From the NCBI RefSeq assembly GCF_008831285.2, contig NC_045141.1, positions 17,222,106 to 17,286,105 on the forward strand: a DNA stretch of 64,000 bases, read 5' to 3'. This DNA comes from Nymphaea colorata. Its lineage: Eukaryota > Streptophyta > Magnoliopsida > Nymphaeales > Nymphaeaceae. Below, piece by piece: positions 33,820 through 46,300 of this stretch (the first letter of the stretch is position 1; each line of letters starts with the position of its first letter). The position numbers and the translations under genes were made by a program. A model generated the notes under the pieces. The model was not told the origin of the DNA. It made no database searches and was given only the letters and a program-made list of their open reading frames with translations.

Positions 33820-34237
33820 TGTCACGGGCCGACAACTTCAGACCGTGCGGCGCGACAAACTCTCGCCAGTAAGCCGCAAACCTTCGCCTCGTTCAAGTGG
33901 GCGCAGATCACTTGAACTCTTTCTTGAAAACAAAGACACAAAATACACAAGAGTGTAGAAAGGAAACTCGCAATATATTCACTTTAATAAGATGAGTACA
34001 TCACGAGGGAAGCAAGTAAGCTATTACATTTTACTTACAAAGGTTGGCCGAAGCCGCTTACAAAGTTCCCAAGCCGACCAACCAAAACTAGGAACCCCAA
34101 TCTATACACTTGCAAAGGATCTTGGGAGGGTGCTCCTACACAGATGAACACTCAAGCTTACACCAAGGCCCAAACATACACAAAAGAAATCAACTAAAAC
34201 AAAAACAAAGACTGTACAACCCTGACACAGGGGAACA
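33820..34237 (-). repeat. Ty3 element 5' LTR
   Basis: 418 bp, paired with 31,369-31,786. It differs at roughly 16 positions by eye. Confidence 0.92.
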
Positions 34238-34242
34238 GTCGT

Positions 34243-36163
34243 AGTTTCATGTCTAATTACTCTAGAGTCACCATTGAAACACTCATATTTAGCAGCGTCC
34301 AGTTGGGAGGTTGAGGGCAAGAACAGTTGTCCGTATTTAAAGCTAACATGGGCGAAGCCACCCACTACTTGCATTCGGTGAGAAAGACCCTTTTCAATAC
34401 ACCAAGACACTAGTAGAGCTCAAAATTTTTTTTGGTGGAGGCACTCATTTAATGTCTTTAATTTCTTTGAGGCACTTACATGTATAACAATCAAATATAT
34501 TATGTGCCTACGCCACTGCATGAAGGCAAGATGTTCACAGGGGCCAAAATGACTCGGAGGTAAATATAAACCCTTACACATCGATAACTAGAGAGGAGAT
34601 TCTTTGGGAAAAATCCATCTCAAATAGCAAAGAGAGTTTGCCATTATCGCAAGATGGGTATGAGGTGGCTTTTGTGGATTTAGATATGGTTCAGGTTCCA
34701 CGGAGAGGATTGCATCAACTAGAAGTGTTGTACTATTTCCAGGTCTTGCATTTTCTTATATGTATTCAGTGGTGGAGTTAGAATTTTTTGACCGACAACT
34801 CCTCTAAACTTAAATTTTAAACTGAAGGGGCACTTATATGTGAAAAACTAAAACTCAATGATGTTTTCATATATAAATAAGGTCAATCAATGATGAGTTG
34901 TTCGCATGAGTTTCATAATTTAGTTTCAAGGACTGGTGGTTATCTCGCTGGTGCTTGTGGTGCATGCAAATTTACTGCTTCAAGTAGTGACGGTGGAAGT
35001 GGTAGAGAGACATCTCTGTTGATTTTAAAAAATGCGTTGAAAGGGCAGTTTGTGCTATTGGCATCATACAAATGGGTAGAAGCCAGAAATTTTTTACGAG
35101 AGGGACCGAATTATAGTTTCAAAATTTTATAAGGAATTGAAACATACGTTTTCAAAATTTTTATACAAGATAAATAAAATCTTGTAAAATTTTACCTATA
35201 AACGTTTTAAAAGTTTTTTTTTCTTTTTTTTTGAGGGCGACTAGGACCCCAGCTGTCCCCCCTGACTCCGCCTCTGTCTATATATATAAATAATTAAATA
35301 TATCAAATTATTAATGTAAAAATAAATACACCAAGTGGTTCTTGCCTCTAGGATTAAGGACCGCTTTGCAATCTAATTTGCAGTCTAATCAGGATATGAC
35401 ATACTTCTCAACTTAGAGACCACAATCGATTTCATTAGAATGAGGCCCATCAGCAAAGTGCCCCTGGAAGTTGAGCTAAAGATGAGTTGTCTGCATGGGC
35501 GCCAAGCCAAGCAGATACGCAAGGCAAGAGGGGTCAATGCTAATATGCTTCTGAATGCTGCATTAAATTTTGAAGAAAAGAAATGAAAAAACATACAGGC
35601 AAAAAACTTAGCATTTTCAACCCTTATTCTTGTCTCATTATTTTGGATAGAGAAAAAGGAAAAAAGAAAGCCTAATTAGAAACTCTTTTCAGAAAATTAT
35701 CTATAAATTTGTCACATATTATTTCTGTTTTGCATAAGCAGCATAACTAACTAGAAAATGGCAATAAAGACAGCGTATTTTCGTTTCTACGACACTTTTC
35801 TTCTACTTTGTAATAACAATGGTACATGATTTTGCCTGATTTTGTTTGTGCAAAAGAGGAATTAAAACCAAAGTAATTTTTTTAATGAATGTAAATAAAG
35901 CCAAGAAAGGTTTGAACTCTGATGTTTAAATTCCTAGAAAACTATAAATTGGAAAAACGGCTTCTATGTTGTTTTTCTCTTTAGTTTGCGACCTGGAGTT
36001 TACACATATATAGTTTGAGGATTGTGCGAATTAAATTCTTCTGCACCTAACTTCAAAATCCTTTCCAACCTTTCTTTTTTCTCGAAGATAAGCGAAATAT
36101 TGGAGAATGTCAGTCAGGACTGTTCACCTGGCAGTTCCTACTGATTACTTAACAATTGAATTA
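34243..36163. other. Upstream region of locus E
   Basis: 34,243-34,870 is the duplicated flank (matching 21,870-22,870). A small insertion lies at about 34,407-34,518 (ends CTAGTAGAGCTC...CTACGCCACTG), missing in the B copy. 34,769-35,275 is a short dispersed repeat with ends GTGGTGGAGTTAG and CTGACTCCGCCTC. A 48-codon frame at 35,440-35,586 (+) begins MRPISKVPLEVELKM and is not recognised. The remainder looks non-coding. Confidence 0.55.
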
Positions 36164-36823
36164 TCTATAACCTCAAGAACAGATGGATCTGTATAATTAT
36201 AACTTAAAAAGAGAAGTGAGTAACTGATTGCTCATTGCACTGCATTCACGAGAATTTTCGGGTACAAGGATGAATTAAGCCACGTACTACAGCAGATTGA
36301 AATAAATGGAAGCAGACCTAATTCCATCCTGCTGGAGAACTACGTACATAGTCCAGCAGAAACATGTCAAAGAAAAGTAAAACCTATTCTGGACAAAGGT
36401 AAGAAGTGAAAAAAGAAAAAATCATGTTCTGCGGAAAGATCTAAAAATGCCCTTAGACGAGAAGAACCCTCCTGTAAATAGCGATGCAGCCTCTACATTA
36501 TCTATAACTTCAAGAATAGATGGATCTGCATAATTATAACTTAAAAGAGAAGTAGCAGATTTCACTGCATTCACGAGAATTCTCGGGTTCACGGATGAAT
36601 TAAGCCACGTACTGCAGCAGATTGAAATAAATGGAAGCAGGCACAATTCCATCCTGCTGGAGAACTACGTACATTGTCCAACAGAAAAATGTCAAAGAAA
36701 AGCAAATCGTATTCTGGACATAGGTAAGAAGTGAAAAAAAAAATCATGTTCTGTGGAAAGATCTAAAATGCCCTTAGACAAGAAGAAACCCTCCTATAAA
36801 TAGCGATGCAGCCTCTACATTTC
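36164..36823 (+). repeat. Tandem duplication of the locus E promoter, two 337-bp units
   Basis: Unit 1 (36,164-36,500) and unit 2 (from 36,501) share long stretches such as GAATTAAGCCACGTACT and TCCATCCTGCTGGAGAACTA. Both end with a TATA-region followed by GCGATGCAGCCTCTACATT. Unit 2 has TATAAATA (36,795-36,802); unit 1 has TGTAAATA (36,473-36,480). Confidence 0.92.
36795..36802 (+). promoter_or_regulatory. TATA box of locus E
   Basis: TATAAATA lies 102 bp before the ATG at 36,904, leaving room for a 5' leader of about 70 bases. Confidence 0.75.
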
Positions 36824-36903
36824 ATTCACGTCTTCTTTCCTCCGCTTGTCTACTTCCATTAGAGTTGCAAGTTTTCAACTCTCCTTTGTAGGCAGCAACA
36901 GTA

Positions 36904-38302
36904 ATGGCTGCTGGGGCTTCGGTTGAACAGGTTTCAACAACGAAGGCCCACCTTCCCTGGAAGGTCGACTCCCCTACTTGATTGGAGCTAACTGCATGGG
37001 ATCTAGCCATGCTCTCCACTCACTACATGCAAATCTGCATTGTCTTTCCCAAGCCACCCATGCCGTTGGACGACACCATCCGTCGCCTGCAAACCTCCCT
37101 CTCCGACAGCCTCCTGCACTTTCCCTTCTTGTCCGGCCGACTAGCCACGGACCCCGAGACCACCACCTACGTGGATTGCAATGACACAGGAGTTGAGTTC
37201 ACCGTCTCCAAGGCGGCCGGACTGTGCATCTCTGACCTGGTTTCCGACGTCGTTCCGGAAACCATAAACTCATTTTTCCCTTTGGTTAGTGCCATCGGCT
37301 ACGACGGCCATTATCGTCCCCTTCTTGCCGTCCAGGTATGGCCGTTCTCTTCGGCTTAATTTCACAAATGTAAGTACTTTAAGTTAATGTGGTGTGTAAA
37401 TTCCTAGCTTTTCTATGTTCAAATTTTGGAGTAGGTGACAGAGGTGGTGGACGGAGTAGTGATAGGCTGCTCGATGAACCATGTGATCGGAGACGGCGGG
37501 TCCTTCTGGCACTTTGTCGAGTCATGGTCTGAGCTGAGCGCCGGCGCCAAGACCATAACCCGACCGCCGGTGACGGAGCGGCCACCGATCCATAAGGAAG
37601 TGGGTCGGATCCGGTTCACCGTCTCCGAAAAGAATATGGACCGAACCTTGCCACCACCATTCAAGGTCCGCATTTTCCGCTTCACTAGCAAAGGTGTAGC
37701 TCGTGTGAAGGCCAAGGCCAACCAGCAACTCAAGCACCCGAAATGCGGGGAAGTCTCATCTCTCCAGGCGATCACCGCCCTAATGTGGCGGTCCATGATG
37801 CGCGCCAAGAATCTACCGACGGAGCTGATCACCCTCTGCATAATGAACGTCGGTTGTCGCTGCAGACTGGAGCCGCCGTTGCCGGAGGAGTATTTCGGCA
37901 ACTGCGTGCAGCCACTCATGGTGCACGCCAAGGTCGGTGAGCTCTTGGGTTACGACCTCGGCTGGGCGGGTCGAGCCCTGCATCGTGGCATTGCGGCCCA
38001 AATGGCCGATGCCGTCCGCAATCGTGTGAAAGGATGGGTGAAGATGCCATATATGGCAACAGCCGGCCGGTACCGAACATCATTGTGGTGGGAGGCTCCC
38101 CAAGGGAGGACATATATGGGATCGACTTCGGGTGGGGAACGGGTTTTGCTGTGCTCAGCGGACCGGAGAGCAAGTTTGATGGGGGAATTGCAGCTTTCCC
38201 TGAAAACTGTGGGAGTGGAAGCATCGATTTACAGGTTTGCTTGGCCCCTTGAGCGCCTTGGAGTCAGATGAGGAGCTCTTGGATGCACTCAACGCTGCCT
38301 AA
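36904..38302 (+). pseudogene. BAHD acyltransferase pseudogene, locus E
   Basis: Exon 1 is 36,904-37,335, the GT-AG intron is 37,336-37,434, and exon 2 starts at 37,435, joined in phase 0. The whole gene is present, including HVIGDGG (HXXXD) and, in a shifted frame, DFGWG. Disabling changes are a TGA at 36,979-36,981 (codon 26, just before the conserved LELTAWDL), a 4-bp deletion near 38,048 relative to locus A that shifts the DFGWG half out of frame, and an 8-bp deletion near 38,250 that shifts the C-terminal tail. The ancestral TAA is at 38,300-38,302. A downstream start after codon 26 would lose part of the fold, so it is probably a recent pseudogene. Coordinates of the deletions are by eye. 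Confidence 0.85.
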
Positions 38303-40786
38303 GCCTAACTTTTTTTTATCCATCTATCTATCTATCTTAATGCTTGCATATCAACATATGTAACTGGCAACATTAATTACAGCACCTATGGGTCCGTTCA
38401 AGTTCATTTAATGAATCATCTTTGTTGCTAGTAACTCTCTTGATGCATGCTGGGTAGTACTTTAACTGTGGTTGTGTTACGGTACTTTTTGGTACGTAGT
38501 GACGATCCATTAAGTAGTGGGGAAACCCTCCATGAAACTTAGCTACGAAGGCCTGACTCTTGAGCCTTCTAATACCAGAGTTCCCCACACAAACGTACAA
38601 CCAAAAGTGTCGGAGCCATAAATCACACAAACCAACTTGTTTTAAGCTGGTTATGTACGCTTGTTGCACTAAATTTTAGTGCGTCACGAAGAAAATACTT
38701 TTGGTTAATAGAAAAAGAAAACGTTTTGTAAGCTCAATAATTTTTTTTTTTTTAAAAAAGTGAAAAGATTAAAAAGGACAAAATATTTCCATTTTCGTTT
38801 GGCGTATCATGCACCTAACGGCGCATCCAACTCACTCCACAACTTGTTGGCACGCGATCGTTCATCACCTGCATTCCTTTCCTCGTTGTTATGTTTCATT
38901 AATTAGTGGCAAGAGAAAAACTTACCACCACTGGGACAAGAGACAACTTTCGGACGATACCCACCACGGCCGCTGGCACACGTGCTATGTCAAGCCATAT
39001 ATATATATATTCTTTGTCCATCAGGCCTTTGATGCAATGTATCAAATAATGTATATCATGAAAGGGGATAGTGATTGAGATTGTGATTAGGTGGTAGAGA
39101 GACAAAGTAAACATTGGTTGACTAAAGTGTTGATGTGGTCAGTAAGAAAGAACCAAGCGAAAACCATCCTAGGAGAGAACGGCTGGCCCAAAGGCAGCAT
39201 GGTAATAGGAGGTAGAGAATGGGAGAGAGAGGGTAAGAAAAACAAGGAAGGGAGTTTGCTTGATATGTGAAACACTCCCTCATATACAACCACCTCCGCA
39301 CTAGTTGACCGCATTTCTATTCTGATTTATATCAGAAAGTGGCTTCTCATCCTTCTCCTTCCTCTTACAACTCAACTATTTCTTGTTGAAATCAATTAGG
39401 GCCAAAACTAACACTTATCTATAGTTAATATATAAGAGTAATGATGAAAAGAAAATGAAAATTTATGCAATCACGCCCTTCCTGACATGTAGATCAAGCT
39501 CCTGTGTTTATAGGCCTCTTTCTTTGAATTTAAATGGAGCATAAGATTAAATTTGATCCTTAAATAATTTTCAAAATCTTAGTAAAATGTTGGGGCTTGA
39601 CTTAATCTCATGTTGTGGAAACAAGCACGTTGGCGTTGAAATATTCTTTGGTATACGTAATACATAAAGCCAATTGATTCCTTCTTATCAAGTTCTAAAT
39701 TCAAATTTGACCAAATTTAACCACGCGAGCATACAGATCACAGACTCACACACGCATATATTTTTCAGAGAAAAACCGTGGAGAGAGAGAGAGAGAACAT
39801 TTATTCATTAATTTCTCCCTTCTGCAGACAATCCTGCTTTACATAAGTAGGTGTGTGACTAACTGATTTAATTTGGGGTCTTCACCTTAAAGAAGTTAGG
39901 CGCCTACTTACATCAATCGGAATGCATAGCAAGAACCAAATTAGAATAGGTAGGCTAGAAATTGGCAAGAAATAAACATGAATTAGAAACTGATGGTATG
40001 GAATTGAGGATGCAACTGGTGCAGATCTAGGACTGCCAAGTGCGATGGTGTGAGGATGGATCGAAATCAGACCGAACTGGAATAGCTACTTTAAGAAGAC
40101 CGACATCTCATGTACCAAATCGCAACCTTACTAGGAATTCTTTTCCCTTCCATAGATTCGCTGAAAATGTTAAAGTTTTGGTTCTTTTACAATTTTAATT
40201 AATTTTATGGATGTGAATGTCATATTTCGAAGCACATAAGTGTTGCTAATTTAATTTAACGAGTTTATCTTGATCATATGTAATTTAACATTCAATTGAG
40301 TTGCCAAAATTTCAGAATCTGATTCATCGTCGCCTCAATAATTTAGTTATCTTTATAAGGGCATATTATCCAAATTCAGTAGTTCCAGAAATTAATTTGA
40401 TTTATCGGTTCGGAAACAAGATCATATCACCATCTAGCTATACCATTCAAAAGAGCATAAAAAATGGTTTTAAAATTTTCGATCTAACTGTAAATCAGGC
40501 CTAGCAAACAACCTGATTTAATTTGCCATACTTTCGATCGTTTTCAAAATATTAAATCTAGAAGTTAGAATCGCTAGAAAAATAAAGAGATTGGCAATGG
40601 GAGCTAACTTTTACCCATAATGCTTTCTAAAAAAGAAATCACTTTTTTCAATTTTTTTAAGGAAAGGCCTCGTTTTTTACAAAAACTAATTTTTCAATGA
40701 CTTAAGAAAGAAACGATATTATGTAAAACGATAAAAAAAACGTAATTGAAAAAATTTCAGCCAACATATTTTATTTCTAGGCGACG
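38303..40786. other. Duplicated 3' flank of locus E
   Basis: Homologous to 22,932-25,570. An extra stretch of about 340 bp (about 39,730-40,070), absent after C, starts near CATACAGATCACAGACTCAC. No gene recognised. Confidence 0.65.
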
Positions 40787-43390
40787 TTACAAATCACAAT
40801 ACGATCCTTTCTTGAGCCAGAGATGGGCCTGAAAATCAAAACGAATGTGCTTGGCCTGCATTAACTTTCGCTTCTTCAAATATGGTGGGACTCTCCTGGC
40901 AAGAGAGAACGGTTGACCATCAAAAAGTGTCATAATCAAACGGGTGGGCCTATTAGTTACAATCTCATGAACAAGCTTTAAATCTTTAATTAAACTTCCT
41001 AGAACGAGCCCCATTTCATGGACAACTGTGGTGGAAGGCATTTGTTACTGAGATTAATTTGCTGAAAATTCAGTAACCATTCTTTTGGTAAAATTTTGGG
41101 TATGTAAGACTAAAGGGCCATTTGGCAACAGCAATATTTTTTACTGCTCTATAAATCTGCTCCAAAGACTATATACAACTTTGTAACATAACAAACTGTT
41201 CCCGTTTGCTAGCCAGTGGGTATGTATAATTCACTGTGAATGCGCTTATATCAAGCAAAGATGTGGGATAAAATCCTGCATTGTACATAATTCGGGCCGT
41301 CAAGTTTCAGGCTTTTATTTCATTGATATGTGACTATATTCGATTTGGGAAATTTCAAGCTAGGGACTCAGAGATGTTATATATATATATATACACACAC
41401 ATACATAGCAAGAACAGAAGAAAATGGTGCCTTGATTAGAATGAGCGCTCACTTGATTCAGAAGTTAACTTTATTGGTTCCAAAACAAGGCAATCTTTGG
41501 TATATAGCTAAAACTTTGAGAAGAAAAGCTTTAAATAATGTTTCTAATACTCTCGATTTATCTTTCATCCAGACCTAGCGATCCTTACAACTTGCCAGCC
41601 ATAATTTCGATGCTTTTCTAAAGAATGTAAGACTTGGAAGAGAGATCCCATTGTGCAATTTTTTTAGTAAAGGGCATGGTTCCATAAAAAATAAACTTTC
41701 CCTAACTTAGCAATTCAAAAACAAAAAACAGTAGCTAATGGGATAAAAGTGTAACTTGAAAAAAAATCAGTTGACAAGTTTTTGTTTATAGGATAGGATA
41801 CCACCATATCCAAATGAAAATGGAAAAGTAGCCCGACATGACTGAAAACGAAGAAGACAACATATCAACGTATGCTGGGTGCTGCTCTTTGGCTCTTTAG
41901 GTGCCGCATTAGTGTGCATATGCTCGGGCATCTGCCGGCTCCGCGTCAGAAGACTAATTCAGCGCCCCGGCCCGGCCATGGCCCACGGCAATTATCAACC
42001 CACGGTCTCCTCTTTGCTCTGAAAGGTTCAACGGGCCCTTCATTATGATCTTTCGAAGAAATTTCTCCCACCAGGTTCCAAAGATCTGTACATTCTGACA
42101 CGGAAACGGGCATAGAACTGCTCTGCCCGGCAGAGAATTGCCCAAGTCCGAAGGCAAAGTACTTCAGTTCAGTGTAACTGGTTCCCTCTGGCTTCTCTTG
42201 CGAAGGAGCACCTCATTTGCCAAGTTCATGTGAGTTTTTCTTTTTCTTTTCCCTTTCAATTTTATTGTCGCTTTTCTGTTGGAAATAGTTCTTGCGAGTC
42301 TTAGACCATTTTTGTTTCAGTGATCTCTGTTTTCCTCCGATGATTTCTAAAAAGAGAGATCGATCTTGAAAATGTATGGGGGCCTGAGATTGCCATCTTC
42401 ATCCCATATGGTTGTCGGCGGTAGTTGCCTCCTCATTTATTGGGATTTAAGTGTTTTTTTTACTGTTCGGTGGGTTGCAGGTGATTCACAAGAAGACAGT
42501 TTAAGACCAGTGTTTATCGTCCAATGTTTTATTCGTAAGCTCATTATCTTTGTTCAGTCGTAGCGGAGTTTATTCTCCTTTGAGGATGATTGACGGCTTT
42601 TTGTGCTTCAGGGGGGCGTTTGACGAGCGCGGATGTTACTGTAGAGCGCAGATAAACATCCGAGTTTTATTGTATTATGTTCATGAGGGTTGAACATAAT
42701 TTTGAAGAAATTTCAATCTAAGCTGTGGTATTTATAATCATAGCTGGGACTTCTGATCTGCTTCTGTTTGTTTGAGCCAAGGCTGAAATATAGAATTAAG
42801 TTCGTCTTTCTGAGTCAATTGTGATGGTTGTCTGTGCAGCTCTCTCCAAAGGATCATCTACGTTTCCTGGCATCTTATGCCACAGTTTTGAAGAGGACTG
42901 AGGGTGAAAATCTGCTCTTGCAGAAACATACCGAAAACGATCTGCTTGAGCATCTAAATTTCAGAATTTAATTTTTTGTGGAAACTTTCATTATTTTCCC
43001 CACCTTAGACACCCTAAGAATATTGCCAAGAGAACTGCTTTAGCATTGTTTGTGATCTATATGCTTGATATGCCTTTTTGAAGCAACATCATAATATTTC
43101 GTCTCACCACATTCTGTTTTGAGCCATCCATCTATTGAATTAGCAACAATCTGAGCATAAACTAAATTGAGACATTCTGTTGTTATTGGGAACATGGCCC
43201 ATTTCAGCGACTCTTGATCAGGTGGGTCATAATTTTTCGTCGAATTATAACATGGGCTTTAGAAGATAAGAGGCAACATTTGGTGCTCATATGGCCTGTT
43301 CTGGTGGGGGTTACAACGGTCAATATTTTTGTGTGTCGCCGGCGGGGACTTAAAAATTCTATACAGCCGGCAGGGCTGTAGCCAGGGAAG
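40787..43390. other. Region between the BAHD array and the NLR
   Basis: An 84-codon - strand frame at 40,787-41,041 (starts MPSTTVVHEMGLVLG) is not recognised and has no supporting context. A short TA/CA run lies at 41,380-41,405. From about 42,150 the sequence has the look of a 5' leader with a possible donor at 42,229 and several AG acceptors before 43,391, so untranslated exons of the NLR are possible. Nothing else seen. Confidence 0.45.
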
Positions 43391-46300
43391 ATGACGGAAA
43401 TTGCTGCTGGCGCAGCTGCTGGCCTTTGCGCACAAGAGTGGTGGAATATAATCAAACGAGTATTTAGGCAACCTAGTGAGTTTAAAAAGCAGTACAAGGA
43501 CCTTGAGAGGGTGTTGGAAGAGTTAAGACCAGTACTGGACAAACATTCGACCAATCCGGAGCTGGAGGCTCTGCGCTGCGAGATGAGAAATGGCAGAGAG
43601 CTCATAAGCAAGTGTGCCAAAGTTGGCTGTTGGAACATCCTCAAGCAAAACGACTACTCCAGCCGGCTACAACAGCAAGTAAAAGCGATTCAGAATTGCA
43701 GAGACACTGCGATTTTGAGTGGGGTTCTGGAACTAAATTCCAAGTTGCCGGGAGGAGGCGAGGTGGCTGGACTTAGGTCTGTTGCTGCTCTGCCTCCTCT
43801 CCTTGGTAAGGTCTTTGGCATTGAGAAGCCTCTGACTGAGCTGAAAGGGATGTTAAAGAGGAATCAAGTGGTCGGCGTCTATGGGATGGTAGGGTGCGGA
43901 AAGACCACCTTGGTGAACGTCCTCTGCAGGGACCCAGATATCGAAGGTGCCTCTCCCTTCTATTACTCAATCACGTTCCCTCTCTTTGTATGCTTCACAG
44001 CTTTGGCGTTCAGGGTGAATTCATTGTTTGAAAAGAAAACCTTGTTCCCTTACATTCTTCGTTAATCGTGATTGCAGTTATTCTGTAAATTAAAACGATG
44101 ATTGTTAACCATCAACCATCCATGCATTTGTAGACTCTTTTGGACTATACAATACACCCAGCAGGCACAAAGTTTTTTTATGATTAAAATAACACATTTA
44201 AAACTTCACATTAATAAATATATATGTGTGTGTGTGCAAAATTTTAAAATCTTTCTCCTTCTATAGTTGAGCAGAACTCCCCATTTTCTTTATGTTGGCT
44301 TCTCCGCTGTCTCGGGCCTGTTCCGTGAGAACATCTTCTACTTCAAGGTTTCGAAATCACCGGATACGCTGCACATCCTGGAAGGAATATGGTCTCAGTT
44401 GCTGGTTGAAAAAGTGCCCAGGTTTAAAGACGTGGAAGACGCGGTGAGGCAGGTAGCGCATGGGCTGAGTAAGCAGCCGATCAAGTACTCAGGGGATGGT
44501 TTGATTTTCTTAGATGATGTTTGGTCTGAGAAGGATCTGAAGAATCTCTTGTTCAGAACAGAGCGTTTAAAAACCATCTTCACCTCTAGGGAGATTATAA
44601 AAATCAAACCACATGAGGGGGAAATTTATTCATTGCCAAATCTAGAAGAAGAGGCAGCAAAGGAGTTATTCTATCATGTAGCGGGGAACCCATCGCCGAT
44701 TTACACCAGCGCAGCAGAGCAGGTGCTGTTCCTTTTTTCCTTATTACCTGCTGCTCTTTTAGTATTGTCAGGTACTGTTTTGTCTACCCGCATCCAAATT
44801 GTGAAGACGTTTTCGCCAGCTTATGTTGATGCAATTGAATTGATACTTAGAGATTGAGTTGGCATTTGCCTTGTCGTAAAAAATGGAATTTGAACCGAGT
44901 GGCAAAAAGTATTACTACATTTATTTTGAAAAAAAATGAATAAGAAAAAGTATAATGGCATTCAAAAACCAATTAAATATGAACGGTTCACGACATGAGG
45001 CGCCCCTGTATAGGCCGATGAGTCCAACCAAGTTGCTCCTGATTCACACACTACCGAGTATCACAGCCTCACTCTTCTCTTGGAAAAAAGAGCCATGTAC
45101 CTTAGAAATGGTAGGTGCCATTGTCGCATTCCAATCAAATACTTTCTACTAAGGAAGCGAATGTGCTCAGACATACAAGCTACATATACTTGCTTCTTCT
45201 GATGGTCGTCCGTGTCTGTTCGAGCATGAGCTGACTATTTTTTTTGCAGATAATCAAAAGATGCGGTGGGCTGCCATTGGCATTAGAGCTTATAGGAGGA
45301 AGCCTTAATGACGAACCCATTGAAAGATGGCAAGCTATTAGAAAGGACCTGCTAAATGAAGGCGACATTTACAAAAGCGAGAAGGATCTACTCAGCTACT
45401 TCTCTAAAACAATAGACTCGCTGAGCCCACAACTCCAGGAGTGTTTTCTGGATTTGGGTTCCTTTCCTGAAGATAAAAGGCTAACTGCTCCTTCCATTAT
45501 AGACATGTGGGTTGAACTCTACGGCCTAACAGAGGAAAATGCCTTTCTCGAACTTTCTGAACTCTCCAAGAAACATTTGCTTAATCTTACGTGGAGAACA
45601 AGGTTAGAGAGGCAGAAGCTATAGGAGGATTGACTTAGGCAGATTTCTAACAGAGGCTTCATCTACTGCAGAAGCCACACCATTGATGGTGGTAACTATC
45701 ACGACATCATCGTAAGTCAGCATGACCTACTCAGACACTTGGCCCTCCATTATTGGACTATGAAAGGCCGTACAGAGAGAAAAAGAGTGGTCGTGAAAGG
45801 GAAGGAGGGTGGTGAATTAGGGACTCAGAATCATCAAGAAATTGAAGCACCAGATGCCGAGATTGTCTCCTTGCAAGGTGCTTCTGAACTTCTTTTCATC
45901 ATTTTCTTTCTTCCTTTTTCCTGTGCCTCCTCTGAAGGAACAATTTGGCACGAATTTCTCGTAGGCTGCGAGGCTAATAATGGAAGATGGAGCAACAGAG
46001 AGTTTCGCAATGCTAAAGTATTGATGCTAAACTTCTCAGGGGAGACATATCAGTTACCTCCCTTTCTGGGAATCATGGAGAACCTAAAGGTTTTGATCAT
46101 TACGAATCATAGCTTGAATCAAGCAAAACTCCAAATGGGGGGAAACTCTCTCAGCAACCTCAGAAGAATGAGGCTTGAGAGAATTTCGGTAGCTGGCCTT
46201 TTTGAGATTGAAAATTCATTGTTGCGCAGTCTACACAAACTATCTCTATTCTTCTGCGAGTTCAGCCAGTCCAGCAGTGATTCGGCCGCTCAGAATATCC

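Larger units (their letters stand above)
31369..34237 (-). mobile_element. Ty3/gypsy chromovirus, internally deleted (gag-protease plus chromodomain)
   Basis: 2,869 bp with two 418-bp LTRs (31,369-31,786 and 33,820-34,237) about 96% alike by eye, ends TG...CA, and the 5-bp target duplication GTCGT (31,364-31,368 and 34,238-34,242). The B flank has an uninterrupted site (CAATCGTAGTTT near 21,871). Reads on the - strand. The 2 kb interior holds gag, zinc knuckle, aspartic protease and then directly a chromodomain. Reverse transcriptase, RNase H and the integrase core are missing, so it could move only with enzymes from a relative. Confidence 0.92.

Noticed and set aside
40787-41041. 84-codon - strand frame
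   Set aside because: No recognisable domain, no splice or promoter context, and no copy elsewhere in the window to show conservation.
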